A DNA stretch of 64,000 bases. Source: Telmatactis stephensoni (taxonomy: Eukaryota; Cnidaria; Anthozoa; Actiniaria; Isophelliidae). Positions 50,657 to 61,790 of the stretch are shown here, one piece after another. Each line of letters starts with the position of its first letter. Position 1 is the first letter of the stretch. Where the stretch lies: positions 1,364,001-1,428,000 of the forward strand of contig JALIZF010001913.1 in the NCBI GenBank assembly GCA_029948255.1. The letters are read 5' to 3'. Both the position numbers and the translations under genes were made by a program. The notes below the pieces were generated by a model. It did no database searches. It saw only the letters and a list, made by a program, of their open reading frames with translations, and had not been told where the DNA came from.

Positions 50657-53054
50657 ACTAAACTTATACTAAGTTGAACTGTCTGACTTGTAAGAATACT
50701 CAATCATCTGCACTGTATAAATAATGCAATAAACACTACAGCTAGATCTATATAGAATTAAATGAAAGGTTGCTGCATGGATCAAATGATTCGTTAAATT
50801 AAATGTATTAAATGATAAAAATAAAATGCGAAGGACTTAGAAGAATTGTGTAAATATGACTTCCCTCTTTCCAATTCCTTCCCTCCTTGCAGTCCAATCC
50901 TTGCTTCTTTTCCTCTCCTTCCTTCCTTCCCCAGTCAGATGTAAAGACGATGAATGAAAAAGATGTCAATGAGAAAAAGGGTAAGAGGAAGAATTGAAAC
51001 TAAAACATAATGCATTATTGTCAACCTTCCAAATGAAAATGAAACGCAGATATCATCAATATTCCTGTAATTACCAAACTTTGAGTTTTTTCATTGTTAT
51101 TCCACGCCTTCAATTATTTTTAATAGTCCGGGTTAAAAGTTCTAAAGATTTCAATATTTTTAGAGATTTAGGAGTTTTTATCCATTTCTATTCCCAATAT
51201 TTGTATCCTCTTGAAGGTTTTATCAATCAAACAAGCCTTCAGCCAGTTTAGCAGTTTTAAGGCCAGTTTGACAAGGATGTCATTTTATATAGACACAACG
51301 AAAGTGTCCTAGTAACTCTAATAATTATTCCAGTAATTTATACAGTGTTTGTAGCAGGAAAGTTAGTGTAGCTATTTCGATAAAACTAAGCTCATGGCTG
51401 AAATAGTTGGGAATACATTCGCTTGTGCATGACCAACACCGTTCCTCAGTTCATTCTAGAAATTTCGAATCTGTCAAGTCTATGAATGGCATTATCTTTC
51501 TTCAAATAACAAGCAAACACTGTCTTAATGTGCATATTAACAAATTAAAACTGCTATCAAAGACCTTGCTCTAAAGATCAGTGTCCACATTAATCATATC
51601 ATGTGACAGTTTTTATGAATGACTGCTCTTCTAGTCTTCTTGTCAAGCAACTATTAACGCTACTAATATTCATGACGTCATGATTCGTTATTGGAAGATT
51701 AAGATATGCTGTCCTTCTGATGACAGTACATGTACACCAACAAATTTCGATCAAGCCAGGAGGAGAAAATTTGGAATAATTCAGCATAAAGATATAGTCA
51801 AGTTAAATGTATATGAGATTTTTCCATTCAAAGTCTCTTACAATTTTGGTACTAGTCCCAACTGTATTATTCGATTTTTCTTCCTCCCCTTCTTGATTTC
51901 AATTTTCTTGATTTTAATCAGGATCGTGACACAAAACTGCACGCACCCAAAGATCTCTAACTACATTTTGTTTCTCTATTATTTTTCATTCGATCTTTGG
52001 GAATTCTGTAACCGTTTTACGGCAGCTAGTTTAGTTTAAAATTCTAAATCATATCTTATATCAAAACTTTTCACCTGCACATTGTATAGAAGACATATGA
52101 TATCCTGCGACTAGTATTACCTTTAGCCAAAATTCAAATCCTGTCAAATATTTTGTAGTGGTGTACCTCAGGGACCTATAGGTACACATAGTCAATCGAA
52201 CATAAAATTTCCAATGGCTTTTATAGGGCATACATGCTAAAAAGCCTAAGAATTACAAATAAACTCAACAATAACTTCACTTTTGTCAATGTGTCACTGG
52301 TAACTGACAGATGTTTAATTATCTAAAAACATTATTCATTATTTTGTGTTCTCAGCTAAGCTTTCAAGTATTCGGGCGATATTCGATATTTTATTGACCT
52401 TCCCACTGCCTGACTGATCATGATAATCGAACAAGACCTAGTTAAGTGGTACTGATAATCATTCCAAACATTGATATATTCCTTTCATTTGGAAAGTGAG
52501 AAGATCACCAAAGACTATTAGAATTTTCCATTTCAGTTTTAGATCGCTATATGCCATGAACAATTCTACTGTAGGAAATCGAATCTAGACCGGTTCGAGA
52601 TGCCATCTAACCAATCAAATCACTACATTTGCTAGTGCCCAGTCTCCAAGATACTCGGTCATATAATAATATATCGTCTCAGCCAAGTAAAACACTTTTT
52701 TGTCAATACGTCATTGGCAACTGACAGATGTTTAATTATCTAAACACTTTGTTCATTATTTTCTCGTCTTATCCAAGTCAAACGGTCTTAAGAATTCCTC
52801 AAGATAACCCGTCTTTTTTTCTCGAATCTTGACCTTTGAAGTTTTCCAGCAATCGGACTTTATTTCCTACGATAGTCTTGCGACATTTTTTTTTTATTCC
52901 CGCCATTCGTACTGTCTGACTGATACCGTAAAGAAGACCTTGTTGGTGAAATCATTCAAAGAACTGGCCTATTCCTTTCATTTGGAAAAGTGACTGAGGG
53001 ATCACCAAAGACTACAGTTTTCAGTTGCAATTTCAGATTCAGAAGCTTATTGCC
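50657..53054. other. Intergenic region between receptors 4 and 5
   Basis: Shared 3' tail with AAGGACTTAGAAGAATTGTG (50841) and a TTCC tract; distal module with CRE palindrome TGACGTCA at 51673; decoy module to 52588; proximal module to the start. No gene. Confidence 0.65.
52556..52588 (+). other. Decoy start / 10-codon uORF before receptor 5
   Basis: MNNSTVGNRI then stop, 499 bp before the real start; one codon differs from the other decoys. Confidence 0.75.
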
Positions 53055-53700
53055 ATGAACAATTCTATTGTAGAAGAACTGACCCACTTTGAAAAGTTGG
53101 TGCGTTTTCTAGACTATCCTCACTTCAAAAACTACTTGTACTTTCTGTTTATTTCTAATTCTCTCTGCTCTATTGTGGCTGCAATTTTAAACTTTTTGGT
53201 CATCGTGACGTTTGTGAAGACAGCTTCTCTGCGAACGCCCTCGGACATTTTGATTCTTAGTTTGGCCGTCTCTGACTTGGGCGTTGGTGTAGTGACACAA
53301 CCAGCGTATTGCTGTCGTTTGATTGCCTGGTTGACCAAGAATTCGTCTTTGTATGATGGCAGTATGAAGGTATTCCACCAAACGGTTCATGTGCTAACAA
53401 CCGCATCACTCCTCACTGTTACTGCCATTACTCTGGATCGGTATCTTGCTGTTTATTTGCATCTGAGATACCAAGAAGTTATCACGACCAAGCGGTCTTA
53501 CGTAACTGTAATAATAATTTGGACTTTTAGTTTGCCATGGTGTTTTGTTGTTGTAACACATACTGCTTTACTTGAAATTGTCAATAATTCTTTCACACTG
53601 ATTATTGGTATCATTAACATTTTTGTGATGATGAAAATTTATGGTGTGATCCGCAAACACTCAGAAGAGATCCATACCCAACAACAACAACAACAACAGC

Positions 53701-53747
<47 letters not shown>

Positions 53748-54023
53748 ACCATACGACAATACAAAAAATCGGTTAACATAATGTACTACATCTTAGGTGC
53801 TTTTATAGTGTGTTATATGCCTAGTTTTGTTTTTTATATTGTGTTATATGCACTGCAAGCAGCTGGGATTAACACAATTCGAAAAGAATTTCATTATACA
53901 GGACATTTAGCAAATACACTTGTTATGCTGAATAGCGCATTGAATCCAATTATTTATTGCTGGAGAATAGAAGAAATACGAAAGGCTTTGGTTAAACTGT
54001 TGCGGAGACAATCCGCACAATGA
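53055..54023 (+). CDS. Rhodopsin-like GPCR, array copy 5, 23-glutamine loop
   Basis: 322 residues from MNNSIVEEL, where Ile replaces Thr and removes the usual glycosylation sequon. LAVSD, LDRYLAV (the only copy with Tyr in the DRY position), CYMPSF and NPIIYCWRIEEIRKAL are present. Loop 3 has 23 glutamines, the longest in the array, CAA with one CAG. TM5 region FTLIIGIINIFVMMKIYG differs slightly. Single exon. Confidence 0.9.
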
Positions 54024-54424
54024 TATATATGTAAACTAAATTTATAAATGAACTATCATGTAAGAATACCTAGTCGTCTGCACTTTATAAATAATGCAAT
54101 GAACACTACAAGTAGATATAGAAATGAAAGGTTGTTGGATCAATTGATTCGCTAGATTAAATGTATCAAATGATAAAAGTAAAATGGGAAGGACTTGGAA
54201 GATTTGTGTAAATATGAATTCCTTCTTTCCAATTCCTTCCCTCCTCCCAGTCCAATCCTTGCTTCTTTTCCTCTCCTTCCTTCCTTCCCTAGTCAAGACG
54301 ATCAATGAAAAAGATGTCAATGACAAAAATGATAAAAGGAAGAATTGTAAAATAAAACATAATGCATTAGTGTCAACCTTCCAAATGAAAATGAAACGCA
54401 GATATCATCATTATTCCTGTAATA

Positions 54425-54699
54425 CACCGATCCCGGCTTTGCTTGAATGGCCACTAAACAATGGATGGTTTTCCCAATGGAATAGTAAATGTCCGAGCAA
54501 CAAAACTCGAATTCGAAGATGTTTTAGATATTATCACACGATTTCTTGATGTTCCTTTAGAATGCACCCAGTCTCAGAAAGACCTTTACAAATTTCAGCA
54601 ATCGGGTGCCTGTATCAGGTTGTACATCAAAAAACATGTTAGCTTGTCCGACGTAGCAACAGTAACTACGGAGGCAGAACAATGGATGCGGGATCGGTG
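54425..54699. mobile_element. Small TIR element carrying an 80-codon open frame
   Basis: CACCGATCCCG at the left and CGGGATCGGTG at the right are exact inverse 11-mers. The paralogous flanks read TGTAATTACCAAA without the insert (51055). The frame 54461-54700 (KLEFEDVLDIITRFLDVP, then LYKFQQSGACIRLYIKKHV) looks like real protein of unknown family. It may be a captured gene fragment. Confidence 0.65.
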
Positions 54700-55361
54700 A
54701 ATTACCAACCTTGGAGCTATCAAATTGTTATGCCACGCCTTTAATTATTTTAGTCGTTCTAATTAAAAGATTTCAATAGTTTTAAGAGATTTAGGAGTTT
54801 TTATCCATTTCCATTCCAAATATTTGTATCCTTTGAAAGTTTTATCAATCAAACAAGCTTCAGCCAGTTTAGCAGTTTTAAGGCCAGTTTGACAAGGATG
54901 TCATTTTATAGACACAACGAAAGTGTCCTAGTAACTCTAATAATTATTCCAGTAATTTATACAGTGTTTGTAGCAGGAAAGTTAGTCTTATATTTCGATG
55001 AAACTAAGCTCATGGCTAAAATAGTTGGGATGCATTGGCTTCTGCACGACCAAAACTTCCTCAGTTCATTCTAGAAATTTCGATTCTGTCAAGACTGTGA
55101 ATGGTATTATCTTTTTTTTGAAATAACAAGCAAACACTGTCTTTAATTAGGTGCATATTACGAACCCTGCTATCAAAGACCTTGCTCAAAAGATCAATGT
55201 CATTGGTAATTTGACAGAGTTTATGAATGACTTCTCTTTCTTCAAGCAAAGTTATTAACTTTACTAATATTTCATGACGTCATGATTTGTTATTGGAAGA
55301 TTAAGATATACTGTTAATGCATGGCATTATCCTTTTCAAATAACAAGCAAACGCGGTCTTA

Positions 55362-55575
55362 CAGCCAAAATCATTGCATCGGGACCAGCAAATTACACAT
55401 TTTGTTTTGATTTTGGGTTTTTCTGAGCCGTCAATAAGTTTGGGGGCGGAGCTTCTTTCAAATCAACCAATCACTGAACGAATTCGTGAAAGCTCCGCCC
55501 CCAAGAATGATGGACGGATCAGAAATGACCAAAATCTTAACGACATTGGAGGTCGCGATGCAACGATTTTCGCTG
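55362..55575. mobile_element. MITE with TA target duplication
   Basis: CAGCCAAAATCATTGCATCG at the left is inverted at the right (CGATGCAACGATTTTCGCTG). TA flanks it on both sides, and the paralogous sequence CTTAATGTGCATATT shows the empty site. Inside are GGGGGCGGAGCTT and its inverse. The TA duplication fits Tc1/mariner-type elements. Confidence 0.85.
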
Positions 55576-56776
55576 TAATGTGCATATTAACAAATTAAAC
55601 TGCTATTAAACACCTTGCTCAAAAGATCAATGTCATTAATCATGTGATAGTTTTTATGAATGACGGCTCTTCTTGTCAAGCAAACTTATTAACTTTACCA
55701 ATATTTCATGACGTCATGATTCGTTATTGGAAGATTAAAATACTAATACACGTATTGACAAAACAGCTATCAAAGACCTTGGTCAAAGATCAATGTCATT
55801 GATCCTGACAGTTCTTTTTCCTAGCAAGCAAACATATTAACACTACCAATGTACATGACGTAATAATTTGTGATTGGTAGATTAAGATGTACTGTCCTTC
55901 TGATTACTTTAATCAAGCCAGGGGGCCAAGAACTGGAATTCAGTATAAATATATTTCGATAAAATATATGAGATCTTCCTAAAGTCTCTTACAACTTTCG
56001 GACTAGATCTCAACTGCATTATCGGGATTCTCTTCCTTCCTTTCTTGATTTCAATTTTCTTGATTTTAATCAGAATCGTACCACAAAACTGCACGCACCC
56101 TAAGATCTTTAACTACTTTTCGTTTCTCCTCTATTTTTCATTCGGTCTTCAGCAACCATTTTACGGCAGCTAGTTTAGTTTAAAATTCTTAATGATATCT
56201 TATATCAATACTTTGCACCTGTACATTGTATAGAAGACATCAGATGTCGACCTGCGAAGTATTATTTTTTTCGGCAAAATTAAAATCCTCTCAAATATTA
56301 TGTTGTCGTGTACCTCAGGGATCTATAGGTATACATAGTCACTCGAACATAAAATTTCCAATTGCCTTTATAGAGGATACATGCAAAAAGCCTAATAATT
56401 GCAAATAAACGCAACAATAACTCCACTTTTTTGTCAATGTGTCACTGGCAACTAACAGGTGTTGAATTATCTAAACATTTTATTCATTATTTTCTCGTCT
56501 CAGCCAAGTCAAATATTAGTCTTAAGACTTCCTCACGATAACCAGTATTCTCAAGTTTTCTCGAATCTTGACCTTTTAAGATTTACAGGAATCGGACTTC
56601 ATTTGTCTTGCGATATTTTTATTGATTCCCGCCATTCGTACTGTCTGGCTGATACCGTAAAGAAGACCTTGTTGGTGAAATCATTCGGAGAACTGGCCTA
56701 TTCCTTTCATTTGGACAAGTGACTTAGAAATCACCAAAGACTACAGTTTTCAGTAACAGTTTCAGAGCTTATTGCC

Positions 56777-57401
56777 ATGAACAACTCTACTGTAGAAGAA
56801 CTGACCCATTTTGAAAAATTGGTGCCTTTTCTAGACTATCCTCACTTCAAAAACTACTTGTACTTTCTCCTCATTTCTAATTCTCTCTGCTCTATTGTGG
56901 CTGCAATTTCAAACATTTTGGTCATCGTGACGTTTGTGAAGACAGCTTCTCTGCGAACGCCCTCGAACATTTTGATCCTTAGTTTGGCCGTCTCTGACCT
57001 GGGTGTTGGTGTAGTGACGCAGCCGGCGTATTGCTTTCGTTTGGTTGCATGGTTGACCAAGAATTCTTCTTTGTATAATGGCAGTATAAAGGTATCCCAT
57101 CAAACGTTTCATGTGCTAACTACCGCATCGCTCCTCACTGTTACTGCCATTACTCTTGATCGGTTTCTTGCCCTTTATTTGCATTTGAGATACCAAGAAC
57201 TTATCACAACCAAGCAGTCTTATATAGTTGTAATAATAATTTGGATGTTTAGTTTGTCGTGGTGTTTTGTTTATGTAACACATACAACTTTACTGGAAAT
57301 TGTCAATTACTCTTTCACACTGATTATTGCTATCGTTAATATTTTTGTGATGTTGAAAATTTCTGGTGTGATCCGCAAACACTCAGAACAGATCCATGCC
57401 C

Positions 57402-57453
<52 letters not shown>

Positions 57454-57727
57454 GCAGCAAACCATGCGACAATACAAAAACTCGGTTAACATAATGTACT
57501 ACATCATAAGTGCATTTCTAGTGTGCTATTTGCCTACTTTTGTTTTTTATATTGTGGACGGTGGACTGCAAGCAGCTGGGATTAACACACTTCGAATAGA
57601 ATTTAAATATGCAGGACAATTAGCCAATACACTTGTTATGCTGAATAGCGCATTGAATCCAATTATTTATTGCTGGAGAATAGAAGAAATACGAAAGGCT
57701 TTGGTTAAAATATTACGAAGACAATGA
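56777..57727 (+). CDS. Rhodopsin-like GPCR, array copy 6, 20-glutamine loop
   Basis: 316 residues from MNNSTVEEL with an NNST sequon. LAVSD, LDRFLAL, CYLPTF and NPIIYCWRIEEIRKAL are present. Loop 3 holds 20 glutamines (CAA with two CAG near the end). TM4 region LSWCFVYVTHTTLLEIV resembles copies 4 and 5. It ends in LRRQ, two residues shorter than its neighbours. Single exon, and only one upstream 5' module. Confidence 0.9.
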
Positions 57728-58074
57728 CAATGATGATATGTATGTTATCTAGTTATAAGTTGAACTATCTTGTAAGAATACTCAATCATCTACACTGTAT
57801 AAATTATGCAGTGAACACTACAACTAGATATAGAAACGAAAGGTTGCTGGATCAAATGATTCTCTAAATTAAATGTATGAAATGATAAAAATAAAATGAG
57901 AAGGACTTAAAAGAATTGTGTAAATATGACTTCCTTCTTTCCAATTCCTTCCCTCCTTCCCGTCCAATCCTTCCTTCTCTCTCTCCTTATTCCCTTCCCT
58001 AGTCAGATATAAAGACAATAAATGCTGTGAAAAAGATGTCAGTGAAAAAAAGGTAAAAGGAAGAACAAGAGACC

Positions 58075-58268
58075 ATAATACTAAGAGAGCGAAACTCAGT
58101 ATTGATTTCTGTGCGATGTTCGTGGTGGCTAAGGCTATTTTTAGTAACTTCGCCATCGCGCGCGCAAGGCTCTCAAACAATAGAATTTGATTTTTAACGT
58201 GCGCGCGGACGGGACCGTTTGCTTTCGGCTTTTGTATTCTATTGTTTGAGAGCCTTGCGCGCGCGATT
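58075..58268. repeat. GC-rich foldback with conserved flank, copy 2
   Basis: Inverse counterpart of 38366-38550. The arms are ATCGCGCGCGCAAGGCTCTC and GAGAGCCTTGCGCGCGCGAT, with ATTCTATTGTTTGAGAGCC inside. The flanking 90 bp again carry the MAKLLKIALA...SFALLVL frame on the minus strand. Confidence 0.7.
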
Positions 58269-58997
58269 TAATAATTCTAAATATTTTATAGATTTTAACA
58301 GTTTAATAGATGAAGGAGTCTTTTTCGATTTCCTACTCCCAATATTTGTATCCTAGCAGTTTTTAGGTCATTGTGACAAGGATGTCATTTTATAGACACA
58401 ACTGACGAAAGTGTTCTATAGTAATTATTCCTGTTGTGACACATCCAACAGCTGTTTGTAGCAGGAAGGTTAGCCTATTTCGATAAAACTAAGCTGGTAA
58501 CTTTAATGAATTTAAATGTTAATAATTGTAGGACGTCATGATTTTGACCAAAGTCATTTTCAGAATTAATCGACTTTTTACTGATTAATGACACAGTCAG
58601 TTCAGCCTAACTAGATTTGGAGAATTCCCCTATTTTAGAAAATATCGATTTTTGTAGCTTAAACCATTTTTCTAAATTGGCAATTTTCGCTTTTAGAGAG
58701 GAAGTTAGTTTAGTACCTGACGTCATAATATATGATTGTGACGTCATAAGTTCCGTCGGGCTGAAGAGAAGCTATGACTTCATAATGTAGTTGTGACAAT
58801 GATAATAATCAATCCTTATTTAAATACGGTAACTACACTCACAAAGTAATGAGTAAAAATGGTTTTCAGGCAGGCCGTATAGAATAACACTAAAAATAAG
58901 ATAATATGTAAATATATGGATATATGAAGAGAATATGCAATTTAGTATAATTCAAAGGAACCATATTCGCAAAGAAAGATCTCTAAGATAACGACTA

Positions 58998-59321
58998 CTA
59001 CTTAAGAAATTCATTGAGTCTATTTTTAAAACTTCTAGTAGTTTTAGCTGATTTAATGTCATTAGGCAGAGAGTTCCACAGGCTTGCGCCATGATAGGAG
59101 AATCTCCTCTTACCAGCCTCTGTACGAGGTGGTGGAAGAGTGAACTTATCCTGTGAACTGTGTAGCCTGTATTGACGGCCTAGAGAGGAATTCATAAACA
59201 AGTTGGTCAAATAGTTAGGTGCTAAGGAGTACTTAATTTTGTACATAAGACTGGCTTCTTGAATAGCATTATGACATTTTTCGTTTTTCAAATAACAAGC
59301 AAACGAGGTCTTAATGTGCAT
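58998..59321 (-). pseudogene. LINE reverse-transcriptase 3' tail, copy 2
   Basis: An open minus-strand stretch of 107 codons ends in RRFSYHGASLWNSLPNDIKS then SFKNRLNEFLK, the usual C-terminus of CR1/L2/RTE-type LINE proteins. No upstream catalytic part is present, as expected for a 5'-truncated insertion. It is duplicated at 47820-48090. Confidence 0.7.
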
Positions 59322-60359
59322 ATTAACAAATTAAACTGCTATCAAAGACCTTGTCAAAAGATCAATGTCATTGATCATGTGACAGTTTTTATGAATGACT
59401 GCTCTTCTTGTCAAGCAAACTTATTAACCTTCCTAATATTTCATGACGTCATGATTCTGATGACAGTACACCAACAAATTTCGATCAAGCCAGGAGGACC
59501 ACAGTTGGATTTCGGCATAAAGATATTCAAGTTAAATATATATGAGATTTTTCCATTCAAAGTCTCTTACTATTTTGGTACTAGATCCCAACTGTATTAT
59601 CCGATTTTTTCTTCCTTCATTTCTTGATTTCAATTTTCTTGATTTTACTCAGAATTGTACCACAAAACTGCACGCACCCAAAGATCTCTAACTACATTTT
59701 GTTTCTACTCTATTTTTCATTCGATCTTTACTCAGATTTTACTCAGAATCGTGACACTAAACTGCACGCGCCCTAAATAACTGTTGACAACCTTTTTCTC
59801 TTTTACTTTTCATTCGATCTTCGGGAATTCAGTAACAGTTTTACGGCAGCCAGTTTAGTTTAAAATTCCTAATGATATCTTATACAAATACATTTCACCT
59901 GTACATTTTATAGAAGACATGCATGCATCGAATGTCCTGCGAAGTAATATTTTTAAGCTAAATTCAAATCCTCTGAAATATTTTGTTGTGGTGTACTTCA
60001 GATCTATACGTATACTCGAACATAACATTTCCAATATGGCTTTTATAGAGGATACATGCAAAAAAGCCTAATAATTACAAATAAACACAACAATAACTTC
60101 ACTTTCTTGTCCATGTGTCACTGGCAACTGACAGATGTTGAATTATCTAAAAATAATATATTTTTTTGTTCTCAGCTAAGCTTTCAAGTACTCGGGCGAT
60201 ATTCGATATTTTATTGACTTTCCAACTGCCTGACTGATAATCTAAAGAAGACCTACTTAATTGGTATAACCATTCCAAACATTGATATATTCTTTTCCTT
60301 TGGAAAGTGAGAGATTACCAAAGATTATTAAAATTTTCAGTTTCAGTTCGCTAAATGCC

Positions 60360-60392
60360 ATGAACAATTCTACTGTACAAAATCGAATCTAG
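60360..60392 (+). other. Decoy start / 10-codon uORF before receptor 7
   Basis: MNNSTVQNRI then stop, 507 bp before the real start. Gln at position 7 resembles the true start of copy 7 (MNNSTVQDQ). Confidence 0.75.
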
Positions 60393-60866
60393 ACCGCATG
60401 TAACCAATCAAATCACTTAATTTGCTAGTGCCCAGTCTCCAAGATACTCGGTCATATGATACTCGGTCATATAATAATATATCGTCTCCGCCAAGTAAAA
60501 CACTTTTTTGTCAATACGTCATTTGCAACTGACAGATATTGAATTATTTAAAGATTTTATTCATTATTTCCTCCTCTCAGCCAAGTGAACATACGTCTTA
60601 AGACTTCCTCACGATAACCAGTCTTCTCACGTTTTCTCGAATCTTGACCTTTTAAGATTTCCAGCAATCGGACTTTATTTGCTACGATGGTCTTGCGACA
60701 TTTTTGTTGATTCCCGCCATTCGTACTGTCTGACTGATACCGTAAAGAAGACCTTGTTGGTGAAATCCTTCGAAGAACTGGCCTATTCCTTTCATTTGGA
60801 CAAGTGACTGAGGAATCACCAAAGACAACTTTCAATTGCAGTTTTATTTTAGATCGCTAATTTGCC

Positions 60867-61790
60867 ATGAACAATTCTACTGTACAAGACCAGAACCGGT
60901 TTGAAAAATTGGTGCGTTTTCTAGACTATCCTCACTTCAAAAACTACTTGTACTTTCTCCTCATTTCGAATTCTCTCTGCTCTATTGTGGCTGCAATTTC
61001 AAACTTTTTGGTCATCGTGACGTTTGTAAAGACAGCTTCTCTGCGAACGCCCTCGAACATGTTGATCCTTAGTTTGGCCGTCTCTGACGTGGGTGTTGGT
61101 GTAGTGACACAACCAGCATATTGTTGTCGTTTGATTGCCTGGTTGACGAAGAATTCTTCTTTCCATGAAGGCAGTTATGAGGTATTCCACCATTCGTTTC
61201 ACGTTCTAACAACCGCATCGCTTTTCACTGTTACTGCCATAACTATTGATCGGTTTGTTGCTATTTACTTGCATCTGAGATATCAAGAATTTGTTGCAAC
61301 CAAGCGGTCTTATGTAGTTGTGATAATAATTTGGATGTTTAGTTTGTCGTGGTGTTTCGTAGTAATACATGCACATTCAAATGTACTTGAAATTGTCGAT
61401 GATTGTTTGGAATTGATTATTGTTTTTGTTAACATTTCTATGATGTTGAAAATCTCCGGAGCAATCCGTAAACACTCAAAACAGATCCACGCCCAACAAC
61501 AACAACACCCAATCATGAACACGCAGCATCACAAGAAATCAGTTAACATAATGTACTACATCTTAGGTGCTTTTATAGTGTGTTATTTGCCTAGTATTGT
61601 TGTCTTTATTGTGTGCAGCGGACTGCGTGAAGCCGGGATCAACACAGGAATTGAATTATTTGGTTATGCAGGACATTTAGCAAATACACTTGTTATGCTG
61701 AATAGCGCATTGAATCCAATTATTTATTGCTGGAGAATAGAAGAAATACGCAAGGCTTTGGTTAAACTGTTGCGAAGACAATCACAATGA
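60867..61790 (+). CDS. Rhodopsin-like GPCR, array copy 7, short-loop type
   Basis: 307 residues from MNNSTVQDQNRFEKL. LAVSD (then VGVGVV), IDRFVAI, CYLPSI and NPIIYCWRIEEIRKAL are present. Loop 3 has only four glutamines then HPIMNTQHHKK, as in copy 1. TM4 WCFVVIHAHSNVLEIVDD also resembles copy 1. Copies 1 and 7 therefore form a non-expanded subtype at the two ends of the array. Single exon. Confidence 0.9.
   Translation: MNNSTVQDQNRFEKLVRFLDYPHFKNYLYFLLISNSLCSIVAAISNFLVIVTFVKTASLRTPSNMLILSLAVSDVGVGVVTQPAYCCRLIAWLTKNSSFHEGSYEVFHHSFHVLTTASLFTVTAITIDRFVAIYLHLRYQEFVATKRSYVVVIIIWMFSLSWCFVVIHAHSNVLEIVDDCLELIIVFVNISMMLKISGAIRKHSKQIHAQQQQHPIMNTQHHKKSVNIMYYILGAFIVCYLPSIVVFIVCSGLREAGINTGIELFGYAGHLANTLVMLNSALNPIIYCWRIEEIRKALVKLLRRQSQ

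Larger units (their letters stand above)
54024..56776. other. Intergenic region between receptors 5 and 6
   Basis: Shared 3' tail and TTCC tract; a small TIR element with an open frame (54425-54699); CRE palindromes at 55275 and 55709 in a doubled distal module (about 55060-55740); a MITE at 55362-55575; then one proximal 5' module from 56230. No decoy start is present. Confidence 0.65.
57728..60866. other. Intergenic region between receptors 6 and 7
   Basis: Shared 3' tail with AAAAGAATTGTGTAAATATG (57911) and a TTCC tract; GC-rich foldback; 58430-58840 shared with 62270-62660; LINE tail; distal module with CRE palindrome at 59444; decoy and proximal modules. No gene. Confidence 0.65.
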
